From assembly GCF_946478925.1 (NCBI RefSeq), contig NZ_CAMLDP010000022.1:1-23970 (forward strand): a stretch of 23,970 bases of DNA. Reading direction: 5' to 3'. This stretch comes from an uncultured Nitrososphaera sp. Lineage in GTDB: Archaea; Thermoproteota; Nitrososphaeria; Nitrososphaerales; Nitrososphaeraceae. The position numbers and the translations under genes are program-made. The notes under the pieces were generated by a model that saw only the letters and a list, made by a program, of their open reading frames with translations, was not told the DNA's origin and ran no database searches. Of the stretch, positions 13,149 through 20,454 are shown piece by piece (position 1 is the first letter of the stretch; every line of letters starts with the position of its first letter).

Positions 13149-14663
13149 ATGCACGGACTTGAAAAAACGATTATTGCCGGATTTTTCGCCGCCGTCTTGG
13201 CTATGCCCCTTCTGTCAGTTTATGCACAGGGCCAGATAGTGATAGACGGCGCCGGCGCGACATTTCCCTTCCCGCTGATAGACACGTGGAGGGTGCAGTA
13301 CCAGAAGGTAAACTCTGATGTCAGCTTGAACTACCAATCGATAGGAAGCGGCGGGGGAGTAAAGCAGTTCACCGAAAAAACAGTCGACTTTGGCGCATCC
13401 GACGCGCCTCTCTCTGAAAGCGAGAGGAGTGCGCTTCCGGGCCCGGCGGTCCACATACCCGAGACTATCGGCTCCGTGGTGGCCGCGTACAACGTGCCGG
13501 GAGTCGCAAAGGGGCTAAAGCTCACCGGCCCTGTCATTGCAGACATTTACCTAGGCAAGATAAAGAAGTGGAACGACCCGCAGATAGCCTCCGATAACCA
13601 GGGAATCAACCTTCCAAACCGCGACATTGTAATCGTGCGCAGGGCGGACGGTTCCGGCACGACGTTTGTCTGGACCAGCTACTTGGCGACTGTGAGCCAA
13701 GAGTGGAAGGACAAGGTGGGCGCTGGCAAGTCCGTCGAGTGGCCTACGGGCGTGGGCGCTCCCGGAAACGAAGGCGTTTCAAACACGATAAAGCAGACGC
13801 CTTATTCGCTAGGCTACGTAGAGCTATCGTACGCACTTACGACGCAGATGACCTACGCCGACATAAAGAACAAGGCGGGCAACTTTGTCGAGCCGACCCT
13901 CGCTTCGACCAAGGCGGCCGTGGAAGCGGCGGCAACCTCGCTCCCGGCAGGCGACGCCTCGTGGGCCAACGTCTCGCTCCTCGATGCGCCGGGCGACAAC
14001 TCGTACCCGATTGCAAGCTTCTCCTACATACTGCTGTACAAGGAGATGAGCACGACTCCCAAGGTGGACAGCCCGCAAAAGGCCAAGGCCATCGTCGATT
14101 TCGTCTCGTGGGCGATAGGGCCGGACGGCCAAAAGTACGCCGAGCAGCTATCGTACGTGCCATTGCCTGACAACGTAGTCCAGGCGAACAAGCAGACTCT
14201 TGCGTCGCTGACGTACAAAGGCCAGCCCGTGGCGGCGGCGCAGCAGCCCTCTTCTTCCTCCACCGTGTCTGCCACGTACGAAGGCAAGAGCTATCCTGTC
14301 ATGGTCAGCTCGGCAAGCGCCAAGATCACAAACATCGTGGTAAACGCAGGCCAGTCAATCGATGTCGGCTTTGACAAGCCCGGCGACGTGGAGCTGACGC
14401 TACCAAAGGCCATGATAGACGGCATACAGGTAATTTCAGCTGGAGGCCAAGAGGTGACCTTCCAGCAGGTGGGCTCGACTGCGACTGACACGACGATAAA
14501 GTTCACTGTGCCCGACGGAAGCACAGGGCCGGTCAGCATCAAGGGCGCGTCGGTCGTCCCAGAATTCGGCGTGGTTGCGGCACTCGTTCTTGCGGCATCG
14601 CTCGTGGCGGTTATAGGCATAGCGCGCTTCAAGGGACAGGCTTTCAGCCCGGGCAGGCTCTAG
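13149..14663 (+). CDS. pstS: Phosphate-binding protein PstS with extra beta domain and PEFG C-terminal anchor
   Basis: The 504-residue precursor starts with a signal peptide (hydrophobic residues 7-23, likely cut after VYAQG). The phosphate-binding domain follows: GAGATFPFP, SIGSGGGVKQF (64-74), DFGASDAPLS and RRADGSGTT, all phosphate-contacting loops of PstS. After about residue 360 comes a linker rich in Ser and Gln, then an extra beta-strand domain of about 100 residues. The end is VVPEFG (PEFG at 471-474), one hydrophobic helix and a basic tail, the layout of the thaumarchaeal PEFG-CTERM sorting signal. The protein should sit outside the membrane and deliver phosphate to PstCA. A start at 13029 would add a Cys-rich stretch ahead of the signal peptide and is rejected. 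Confidence 0.92.
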   Translation: MHGLEKTIIAGFFAAVLAMPLLSVYAQGQIVIDGAGATFPFPLIDTWRVQYQKVNSDVSLNYQSIGSGGGVKQFTEKTVDFGASDAPLSESERSALPGPAVHIPETIGSVVAAYNVPGVAKGLKLTGPVIADIYLGKIKKWNDPQIASDNQGINLPNRDIVIVRRADGSGTTFVWTSYLATVSQEWKDKVGAGKSVEWPTGVGAPGNEGVSNTIKQTPYSLGYVELSYALTTQMTYADIKNKAGNFVEPTLASTKAAVEAAATSLPAGDASWANVSLLDAPGDNSYPIASFSYILLYKEMSTTPKVDSPQKAKAIVDFVSWAIGPDGQKYAEQLSYVPLPDNVVQANKQTLASLTYKGQPVAAAQQPSSSSTVSATYEGKSYPVMVSSASAKITNIVVNAGQSIDVGFDKPGDVELTLPKAMIDGIQVISAGGQEVTFQQVGSTATDTTIKFTVPDGSTGPVSIKGASVVPEFGVVAALVLAASLVAVIGIARFKGQAFSPGRL

Positions 14664-14688
14664 CCCCCCTCTTCCTCTTTCTTTTTCC
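14664..14688 (+). terminator. Pyrimidine-rich terminator after pstS
   Basis: A run of C and T directly after the pstS stop, ending in CTTTTT, resembles an archaeal T-rich terminator. It would reduce read-through into pstC and explain why pstS may be made in excess over the permease. Confidence 0.45.
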
Positions 14689-14689
14689 G

Positions 14690-14702
14690 CTATATAGATC
14701 AC
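14690..14702 (+). promoter_or_regulatory. Box A and ATAGATCAC element upstream of pstC
   Basis: CTATATAGATCAC joins a TATA element to ATAGATCAC. The exact reverse complement of the last nine bases occurs at 16702-16710 before pstB, and eight of them before pstS at 12805-12812. Transcription from this box would start near 14720, about 50 bases before the pstC ATG. Confidence 0.4.
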
Positions 14703-14769
14703 CTTCAGCTACGGTTTTTCCGTTGGGAACCGTCAAATACGCTCCGGCCTTACCTAACCTCATCATAAC

Positions 14770-15768
14770 ATGACTTTTTCAGAGTCCAGAAAGGAGCGCA
14801 AGGAGTTCCTCTCTTCGTTTTTTCTGGGCAAAAAGCGCAGGGGCGACGGCCTTTTCAAGTGGGTAGTGATAGGAGGCGCAGCGTACACCCTGTGTATGCT
14901 CGTCCTGGTGGTCTTTGCGGTGGCCGACGGCTCGCTCCCCGTGCTTCTCTACCAGGGTCTCGGGTTCTTTACGGGCACCAGCTGGAACCCTGTGGAAGGC
15001 AGGGAGTCGTACGGGGCACTCCCGTACGTCATCGGCACGCTTGCAAGCTCGGGCATCGCCATGGCGATAGGCGTGCCCATAAGCCTCGGAATCGCGGTGT
15101 TTATCACCGAAATCGCGCCCTCTAAAGTTGGCACGCCGATAGGCTTTGTAGTTGAAATCCTGGCGGCAATACCGAGCATCGTCTACGGCCTGTGGGCGCT
15201 TTTTGTATTCCGGTTCTGGATACTCGACTACATCGAGAATCCTCTGTACGACACGTTCGGCCAGTCCCTGTCGTTCTTTGGCCCCGGCCCGTTCGGGCTT
15301 GACATCTTTACTGCCGGAATCGTCCTTGCCATCATGATAATTCCCATCGTTTCAGCGATCTCCCGCGAGGTGCTCCGGGCCGTGCCAAACTCGCAGCGGG
15401 AAGCCGCATACAGCCTCGGCGCGACGCGCTGGGAGACCGTCTGGCACTTTATCTTTCCGTACGCCAAGGCCGGAATCCTCGGCGCGGCAATCCTCGGGCT
15501 GGGCAGGGCCGTGGGCGAGACGATGCTCGTCACCATGGTCATCGGAAACACCGTGGGGCTTGCGGCAATCCCGGACGGCCTGTTCGCCCCCAGCCAGACG
15601 CTTTCCAGCCTGATAGCCAACGAGTTCAACGAGGCCGCGTCGCCGCTGCACGCCTCCGCGCTCATCGGGCTGGGCGCAACACTGTTCATACTCACGATGG
15701 CCATAAACATCGGCGCGCAGATCCTCGTATCGAGGATGGTCAAGGTAGCCCCGGGGGCCAAAGAGTGA
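14770..15768 (+). CDS. pstC: Phosphate ABC transporter permease PstC
   Basis: The 332-residue permease has about six membrane helices. It matches PstC through GLGFFTGTSWNP near residue 70, YVIGTLASSGIAMAIGVPISLGIAVFITE, EILAAIPSIVYGLWALFVF and the cytoplasmic coupling loop AYSLGATRWETVWHFIFPYA, which contacts PstB. GRAVGETMLVTMVIGN follows. It begins with a basic cytoplasmic N terminus rich in Lys and Arg. It pairs with PstA to form the membrane channel for phosphate delivered by PstS. Its TGA stop overlaps the GTG start of pstA. Confidence 0.95.
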   Translation: MTFSESRKERKEFLSSFFLGKKRRGDGLFKWVVIGGAAYTLCMLVLVVFAVADGSLPVLLYQGLGFFTGTSWNPVEGRESYGALPYVIGTLASSGIAMAIGVPISLGIAVFITEIAPSKVGTPIGFVVEILAAIPSIVYGLWALFVFRFWILDYIENPLYDTFGQSLSFFGPGPFGLDIFTAGIVLAIMIIPIVSAISREVLRAVPNSQREAAYSLGATRWETVWHFIFPYAKAGILGAAILGLGRAVGETMLVTMVIGNTVGLAAIPDGLFAPSQTLSSLIANEFNEAASPLHASALIGLGATLFILTMAINIGAQILVSRMVKVAPGAKE

Positions 15769-16682
15769 TTAACATGCACTCCAGGCAGGACCGCAAAAAG
15801 ATAGTCCAGGACGCGGTGGTCAGGACAAACGCCCGGCGCCAGCTCGTAAACAAATTGTTCACAATAGTCACGATCGGCTGCATAGCGGCGGCGATGATCC
15901 CACTTGGGAGCATCCTTGTCGAGGTTGTCAAAAACGGCATGGGCGCCATCACTGCGGAATTCCTGACGCAGCCGCAGGGCTCCATAATAGAGGGAGACGG
16001 CGGGATAGCGCCAGCCATACAGGGCACGCTCCTCGTGGTCGCGCTGGCGTCGCTCATAGGAGTTCCGGTGGGCGTCCTTGCGGGAATCTACCTTTCCGAG
16101 TACGCCCAGAACAACAAGTTCGCCCGCGCGGTGCGGTTCTTTAACAACGTCATGACCGGCCTGCCGTCAATAGTCATCGGCATAGTGGGCTACATCGTGC
16201 TCGTGCTCACGATAGGGTCGTTCAACATCACCGCCGGCGCCGTTGCATTATCCATAATCATGATACCCATCGTGGTTGGCGTGACGGAGGAGACTCTGAA
16301 ACTCGTGCCAAACTCTGTCCGCGAGGCAGGCCACTCGCTTGGCATACCAAAGTGGAAGGTGACTCTCTTTATCACGTTGATGGCCGCAAAAAGCGGCGTT
16401 TTGACAGGCATAGTCCTCGCAATTTCCAGAATAGCGGGCGAGACTGCGCCCCTCATCATGACTATTCTAGGCACGAGCCTGTTCTTCCAGGGCTTTTCCG
16501 GGCCCGTCGACGCGCTCCCGCTCAGGATATGGCGCCTCGCCTCGCTTCCGTACGAGCACGCGCACTCGTTCGGCTGGGGCGCCGCGCTCATACTGATACT
16601 GATAGTGCTGTCGCTCTCCTTCGCGCTCAGGTTCTTTGTATTGAGGCGCACGGGCGGAAGAGCCCCAACCCTCAAGCTCTAA
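15765..16682 (+). CDS. pstA: Phosphate ABC transporter permease PstA
   Basis: The 305-residue permease follows the PstA pattern: FLTQPQGSIIEGDGGIAPAIQGTLLVV, PVGVLAGIYLSEYAQ, NNVMTGLPSIVIGIVGYIV, the coupling loop GHSLGIPKWKVTLFITL, and SRIAGETAPLIMTILG. There are about six membrane helices. The GTG at 15765 lies in a GTGA overlap with pstC, so the two subunits are co-translated. An ATG at 15774 is a possible alternative start three codons later. A spacer of 68 bases with its own box A separates it from pstB. Confidence 0.95.
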   Translation: MINMHSRQDRKKIVQDAVVRTNARRQLVNKLFTIVTIGCIAAAMIPLGSILVEVVKNGMGAITAEFLTQPQGSIIEGDGGIAPAIQGTLLVVALASLIGVPVGVLAGIYLSEYAQNNKFARAVRFFNNVMTGLPSIVIGIVGYIVLVLTIGSFNITAGAVALSIIMIPIVVGVTEETLKLVPNSVREAGHSLGIPKWKVTLFITLMAAKSGVLTGIVLAISRIAGETAPLIMTILGTSLFFQGFSGPVDALPLRIWRLASLPYEHAHSFGWGAALILILIVLSLSFALRFFVLRRTGGRAPTLKL

Positions 16683-16701
16683 GGGCTCTATAGTGCGCTA
16701 T

Positions 16702-16745
16702 GTGATCTATTTAGGCAATCGATAATTAGCCAAAAGCCAAAAGGA
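16702..16745 (+). promoter_or_regulatory. Internal promoter and ribosome-binding site of pstB
   Basis: GTGATCTATTTAGG at 16702-16715 joins the reverse form of the ATAGATCAC element to a CTATTTA box A, predicting transcription from about 16737. AAAAGGA at 16738-16744 could be the Shine-Dalgarno sequence for the ATG at 16751. GATAATTAG at 16721-16729 is an alternative box, centred 26 bases before the ATG. Confidence 0.45.
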
Positions 16746-16750
16746 CTTTA

Positions 16751-17581
16751 ATGACGAGTGAGGAGTATGTCAGTAGTACTAATCCAGATTATCAGGTTTC
16801 ACAAAAAAAAGCGTCGCCAAAGCCGGGCTACAAGGTCTCGGTCCAGCGCCTCAATTCCTGGTTCTTTGACAAGCAGGCGCTAAAGTCTATCAACCTTGAT
16901 GTCAAGGAGAACACGGCTACTGCGCTCATCGGCCCGTCCGGCTGCGGCAAGACCACCCTCATACGCTCGCTCAACCGCATGAACGAGATGACCCTCGGCG
17001 CCCGGGTGGAAGGGAGCGTCTTTCTCGACAGCACTGACATTTACGGCAGGGGCACCGACCCTGTCTTGATAAAGCGCAGGATTGGTATGGTGTTCCAAAA
17101 GCCAAACCCGTTTCCCACGATGAGCATCTTTGACAATGTGGCCGCAGGGCTGAAACTGAACGGCATTAGGGACAAAAAGATGCTCTCTGAGATAGTGGAG
17201 GAGAGCCTAAAGGGGGCCGCGCTGTGGGAAGAGGTGAAAAACGAGCTGGGCAAGCCAGGCATCAGCCTCTCCGGCGGCCAGCAGCAGCGCCTCTGCATTG
17301 CCCGCGCCCTTGCGATGCAGCCAGAAGTGCTATTGATGGACGAGCCGACGTCCGCCCTCGACCCGATAGCGTCCTCAAAAATAGAAGAGCTGATTCACGA
17401 GCTGAAAAAAGACCTGACCGTGATAATTGTCACGCACAACATGCAGCAGGCAGCCCGCGTCTCCGATTATACCGCTTTCATGTACCTGGGCGAGCTCGTC
17501 GAATACGGCCCGACCAAGCAGATATTTGAAAACCCGGACAAGGAGCTGACCGAGCGGTACATCTCAGGCAAGTTCGGGTAA
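16751..17581 (+). CDS. pstB: Phosphate ABC transporter ATP-binding protein PstB
   Basis: The 276-residue ATPase has Walker [10 protein letters not shown] (61-69), the Q-loop in [10 protein letters not shown] (Gln116), the signature LSGGQQQR (173-180), Walker [13 protein letters not shown] (from 194) and the switch His in VTHNM (229). The [20 protein letters not shown] stretch is diagnostic for PstB among ABC proteins. A 25-residue polar N-terminal extension precedes the core. It powers phosphate import through PstCA and is followed by phoU, as in bacterial pst operons. Confidence 0.97.
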   Translation: MTSEEYVSSTNPDYQVSQKKASPKPGYKVSVQRLNSWFFDKQALKSINLDVKENTATALIGPSGCGKTTLIRSLNRMNEMTLGARVEGSVFLDSTDIYGRGTDPVLIKRRIGMVFQKPNPFPTMSIFDNVAAGLKLNGIRDKKMLSEIVEESLKGAALWEEVKNELGKPGISLSGGQQQRLCIARALAMQPEVLLMDEPTSALDPIASSKIEELIHELKKDLTVIIVTHNMQQAARVSDYTAFMYLGELVEYGPTKQIFENPDKELTERYISGKFG

Positions 17582-17593
17582 TAGCAAGAAGAA

Positions 17594-17602
17594 GCATATA
17601 CA
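17594..17602 (+). promoter_or_regulatory. Box A of phoU
   Basis: GCATATACA is centred 26 bases before the phoU ATG at 17624, consistent with a separate leaderless phoU transcript within the pst locus. Confidence 0.5.
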
Positions 17603-17623
17603 CCACAAAGGTATTTTCATATC

Positions 17624-18286
17624 ATGACCCGACTCCTCGACTACGGCCTGCGCAGCATGAGCAACTTGATAATGGACATGGCCGAGCTTTCCGTGCGCTC
17701 TGTCGACACCGCAATCGAGCTGTATGAAAAGGGCGACGGCGACAAGTCGCAAAAGATATTCGAGTGGTCGGAGCAATTGCGGGTACTGCAGGACGAGGTG
17801 ACTGAGCTTGCTGTGGAGCTTATCGCCAGGTACCAGCCGGTGGCCACCGACCTGCGCTTTATCCGCTCATGCATCGAGATCTCGTACGGCTTTTCGCGCT
17901 TTGGGCGCTACGCCTACGACATAGTCGACGTGATGGGCATGATGGGCTCGGTGTCGCATTGCGACAAGGGCCCCGTGATGGAGATGGCCGACACCGCCCG
18001 CAAGATGATCCACGCAAGCGTGGAGGCGCTAAAGCTAAGGGACAGGGAAGCTGCACAAAAGCTGTACGAGATGGATGACACGGTCGACGCCCTGTACAGG
18101 AAATACGTGCGCGAGGCGATAACGCCAAGCACGAAAAAGGGCTCTAACGACTTGGTGAAGGACCCACGCTGCTACGTTTCCAGCCTGCTCATCCTGCGCT
18201 ATCTGGAGAGGATAGCGGACCATGCGTGCTACATCGGCGATTCCGTATACTACATCGTGACCGGGACTTCGAGTCCGCGCCGGTAA
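17624..18286 (+). CDS. phoU: PhoU-type phosphate transport regulator
   Basis: The 220-residue helical protein consists of two PhoU repeats. The first includes MAELSVRSVDTAIELYEKGD and LVARYQPV-like ELIARYQPVATDLRFI with a following SYGFSRFGRYAYDI. The second includes MIHASVEALKLRD and LRYLERIADHACYIGDS. The ERIADHA pattern supplies the Glu/Asp residues that bind metal clusters in PhoU. In bacteria PhoU restrains Pst import and signals phosphate status. With no PhoR/PhoB pair visible here, it more likely acts on the transporter or with the downstream AbrB-PhoU protein. Confidence 0.93.
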   Translation: MTRLLDYGLRSMSNLIMDMAELSVRSVDTAIELYEKGDGDKSQKIFEWSEQLRVLQDEVTELAVELIARYQPVATDLRFIRSCIEISYGFSRFGRYAYDIVDVMGMMGSVSHCDKGPVMEMADTARKMIHASVEALKLRDREAAQKLYEMDDTVDALYRKYVREAITPSTKKGSNDLVKDPRCYVSSLLILRYLERIADHACYIGDSVYYIVTGTSSPRR

Positions 18287-18289
18287 GGG

Positions 18290-18301
18290 CACTATATAGT
18301 G
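18290..18301. promoter_or_regulatory. Palindrome upstream of the AbrB-PhoU gene
   Basis: CACTATATAGTG is a perfect 12-bp palindrome four bases past the phoU stop, followed by GTCTATAG. It contains a TATA core and could be an operator over a promoter for the AbrB-PhoU gene 86 bases downstream. A GTTTATCC box nearer the TTG start (18353-18360) is the alternative promoter. Confidence 0.4.
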
Positions 18302-18386
18302 TCTATAGAACACGTGGCCGCGTATAGCACGCCATAGTCTATTCTCGTAAACCGTTTATCCACAACTTCTCGATCCTCAACACATA

Positions 18387-19475
18387 TTGAGAACAGCAGC
18401 AACTGCTACTACTGCCGCCGGCACGGCAGCAGCAGACCATAAAGAAGTCCGCAAGGTGCAGTTCACCGGCAGGTCCACCTACGTGCTATCCCTGCCAAAG
18501 AGGTGGATAGAGGAGATGCATCTGCACGCCGGCGACCAGGTGACGCTTGTGCGCGAGACTGACAACTCGCTTTCCATAGTCCCGACGAACACCGGCCCGG
18601 CAGAGTCGCTTGCCGAGGCGACGGCGATAATAGTTTCAAGCGAGGGCGAAAGCTCACTCCGGCGCAAGGTGGTGTCGATGTACCTCGCCGGCTATAACAT
18701 CATCCATCTGAAGCTAAAGGCGGGCAGGATAAACCCTGCGCTGCGCGACGCCGTCCGGGACGTGGTGAGGCGCAACCTAGTCGGCACCGAGATGATAGCC
18801 GACGCCTCTGACATTATTACATTACAAGTATTGTTGTCATTGCCCGAGCTTTCGGTCAATACGGCCATCAGGCGCATGTACCTCATCGCCTCGTCGATGC
18901 ACCGAGACGCCATGACCGCGCTTTCGGAACTCAACCAAGAGCTTGCAAGGGAGGTGATAAAATCCGACGACGAAGTCGACCGGTTCAGCCTCTACGTCTT
19001 GCGGAACCTGGTGATGGCGACGCAGAACGGCCGCGTGCTGCGAGAGATGGGACTAAAGAGCCCGTCGGACTGCCTGAGCTACCGCGTGGCCGTAAAGAGC
19101 ATCGAGCGCGTGGCCGACCACGCGTGCGGCATCGCAGAGATGGCCACGAAACTGAAGGACAAGATACCGAAAGAGACTTTGCAAAAGATAGAAAAGATGA
19201 GCTACCTTGCACTGACCGTGCTCGGCGATTCCGTCGAGGCGCTCCTGCGCCGGGACTACCAGCTGGCAGACAAGACTGTCGACCAGGTGGAAGGCGTGCA
19301 CCCGCTTGAGGAAGATGCGCTGGCGTCCGTGGAAAAGTCCCGCGACCCGGCGAGCCTGAAACTGGTGCTTGAGGACATCAGGCGCACCGCGGAATATGCA
19401 AGCGACATTGCAGAAGCCGCGCTCAACGAGACGATTGAAGAAGTAATAGAGAAGAGTAGCACCGCCCGCAAGTGA
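18387..19475 (+). CDS. AbrB-PhoU fusion, probable DNA-binding phosphate regulator
   Basis: The 362-residue protein begins with a short Ala/Thr leader, then a SpoVT/AbrB-type swapped-hairpin DNA-binding domain (residues about 21-67: VRKVQFTGRSTYVLSLPKRW, LHAGDQVTLV, SLSIVP), followed by PhoU repeats in the C-terminal two thirds (RRMYLIASSMHRDAMTAL, SIERVADHACGIAEMATKL, DIRRTAEYASDIAEAAL). Such fusions are typical of archaea and join phosphate sensing to DNA binding, filling the role that PhoB plays in bacteria. It probably regulates the adjacent pst genes. The start is a TTG, since no ATG or GTG lies before the AbrB domain. Confidence 0.88.
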   Translation: MRTAATATTAAGTAAADHKEVRKVQFTGRSTYVLSLPKRWIEEMHLHAGDQVTLVRETDNSLSIVPTNTGPAESLAEATAIIVSSEGESSLRRKVVSMYLAGYNIIHLKLKAGRINPALRDAVRDVVRRNLVGTEMIADASDIITLQVLLSLPELSVNTAIRRMYLIASSMHRDAMTALSELNQELAREVIKSDDEVDRFSLYVLRNLVMATQNGRVLREMGLKSPSDCLSYRVAVKSIERVADHACGIAEMATKLKDKIPKETLQKIEKMSYLALTVLGDSVEALLRRDYQLADKTVDQVEGVHPLEEDALASVEKSRDPASLKLVLEDIRRTAEYASDIAEAALNETIEEVIEKSSTARK

Positions 19476-19487
19476 CATCATCCTTAG

Positions 19488-20414
19488 TCAGGCAAATGGG
19501 ACGATGACTGTCAGTATCACTATTATTATCACCGGCATCAGCCTGCGCATCCTGACGTTCGCCTTCATTGCCTCCTGCTCTTTCTTTTGGTCGACAAGCC
19601 TCATCTGCAGCACCAGCGACAGCAGGTTGTTCAGGAACAAAGCATAGGCTACTATCATCACCTTGTCCATGAGAGTGAGGTAGCCTATCGGCGGAAGCTG
19701 GCTCGCCGCGCTCAGGTGCGCGGCCACGGCCGCAAGGAGCGTCGACGATGCAAGGCCGATTCTTGCCCCAAAGTGGGCAGGGCTCATCCAGAAGGCCAGC
19801 ATCGCTATCGTGGTTATTATCATGACCGGAAAAACCGTCTTTAGAAAAGACGACAGAGGAGTGCGCTCTAGCGCGAACGTAAAGACATAGCGCGAGAACG
19901 TGCCTTCGCGGTAGTGGTGGTCGACGACTTGCGAGCTGCTGCCACCTAGCGTCCACCCCGGCACGTTTATCAGGTCGTCAAAGCCGCTTGACGCAGTGTC
20001 CGGCTTTAACACCAGCTTTTCCACCGGCTCAAAGCCCTCGACCTCAACTGTTAGCTTTTGCGTGTCAAACGGGTAGTTCCTGAAATCCATGTTCTTGACA
20101 AACGTGCCCTTTACCCGCGCCTCGTAATAGTTCGTCTCCACCTGCGAGGGCGTGACGTTGGCGTTGAGCGCGTTCATGAAATCAAAGCGCGGGGCGTTTT
20201 TTGTAAAGTTGGCATTAGGGTTGTCCGAGGCAAACCAGATGTAAAAGTCAATGTCGTACGAGCCGGCCTGCAGGTCAGTCTTGCCGACGTTGACGAGGTA
20301 CACTCCTACCGTGCGGCTTTCCGGCTTCTCTTCTGCAAACGCCAGATTTGTTGTGGCAGGGATCAAGGCCGCAAGCGCGGCAAGCGACAGCGCCGCTGCT
20401 ACTATTTTGTACAA
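19488..20414 (-). CDS. Pentameric ligand-gated ion channel (Cys-loop superfamily, GLIC/ELIC-like)
   Basis: The 308-residue protein has a signal peptide (residues 1-27), a beta-sandwich ligand-binding domain and four membrane helices. The extracellular domain shows YDIDFYIWF and the loop FRNYPFDTQKLTVEVEGFE, the prokaryotic form of the Cys-loop without its cysteines (YPFD at 114-117). M1 is near 189-209 after ERTPLSSFLKTVFPV, M2 near 218-238, M3 near 250-271 and M4 near 292-308. The short M3-M4 loop is typical of prokaryotic members. The ligand cannot be predicted. The start is TTG. It lies 40 bases downstream of the DCD-methyltransferase on the same strand. Confidence 0.88.
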   Translation of the reverse strand: MYKIVAAALSLAALAALIPATTNLAFAEEKPESRTVGVYLVNVGKTDLQAGSYDIDFYIWFASDNPNANFTKNAPRFDFMNALNANVTPSQVETNYYEARVKGTFVKNMDFRNYPFDTQKLTVEVEGFEPVEKLVLKPDTASSGFDDLINVPGWTLGGSSSQVVDHHYREGTFSRYVFTFALERTPLSSFLKTVFPVMIITTIAMLAFWMSPAHFGARIGLASSTLLAAVAAHLSAASQLPPIGYLTLMDKVMIVAYALFLNNLLSLVLQMRLVDQKKEQEAMKANVRMRRLMPVIIIVILTVIVPFA

Positions 20415-20454
20415 CCTTTCATTGCTTGGGCAGCAGAGACTATCTGCATTATGG

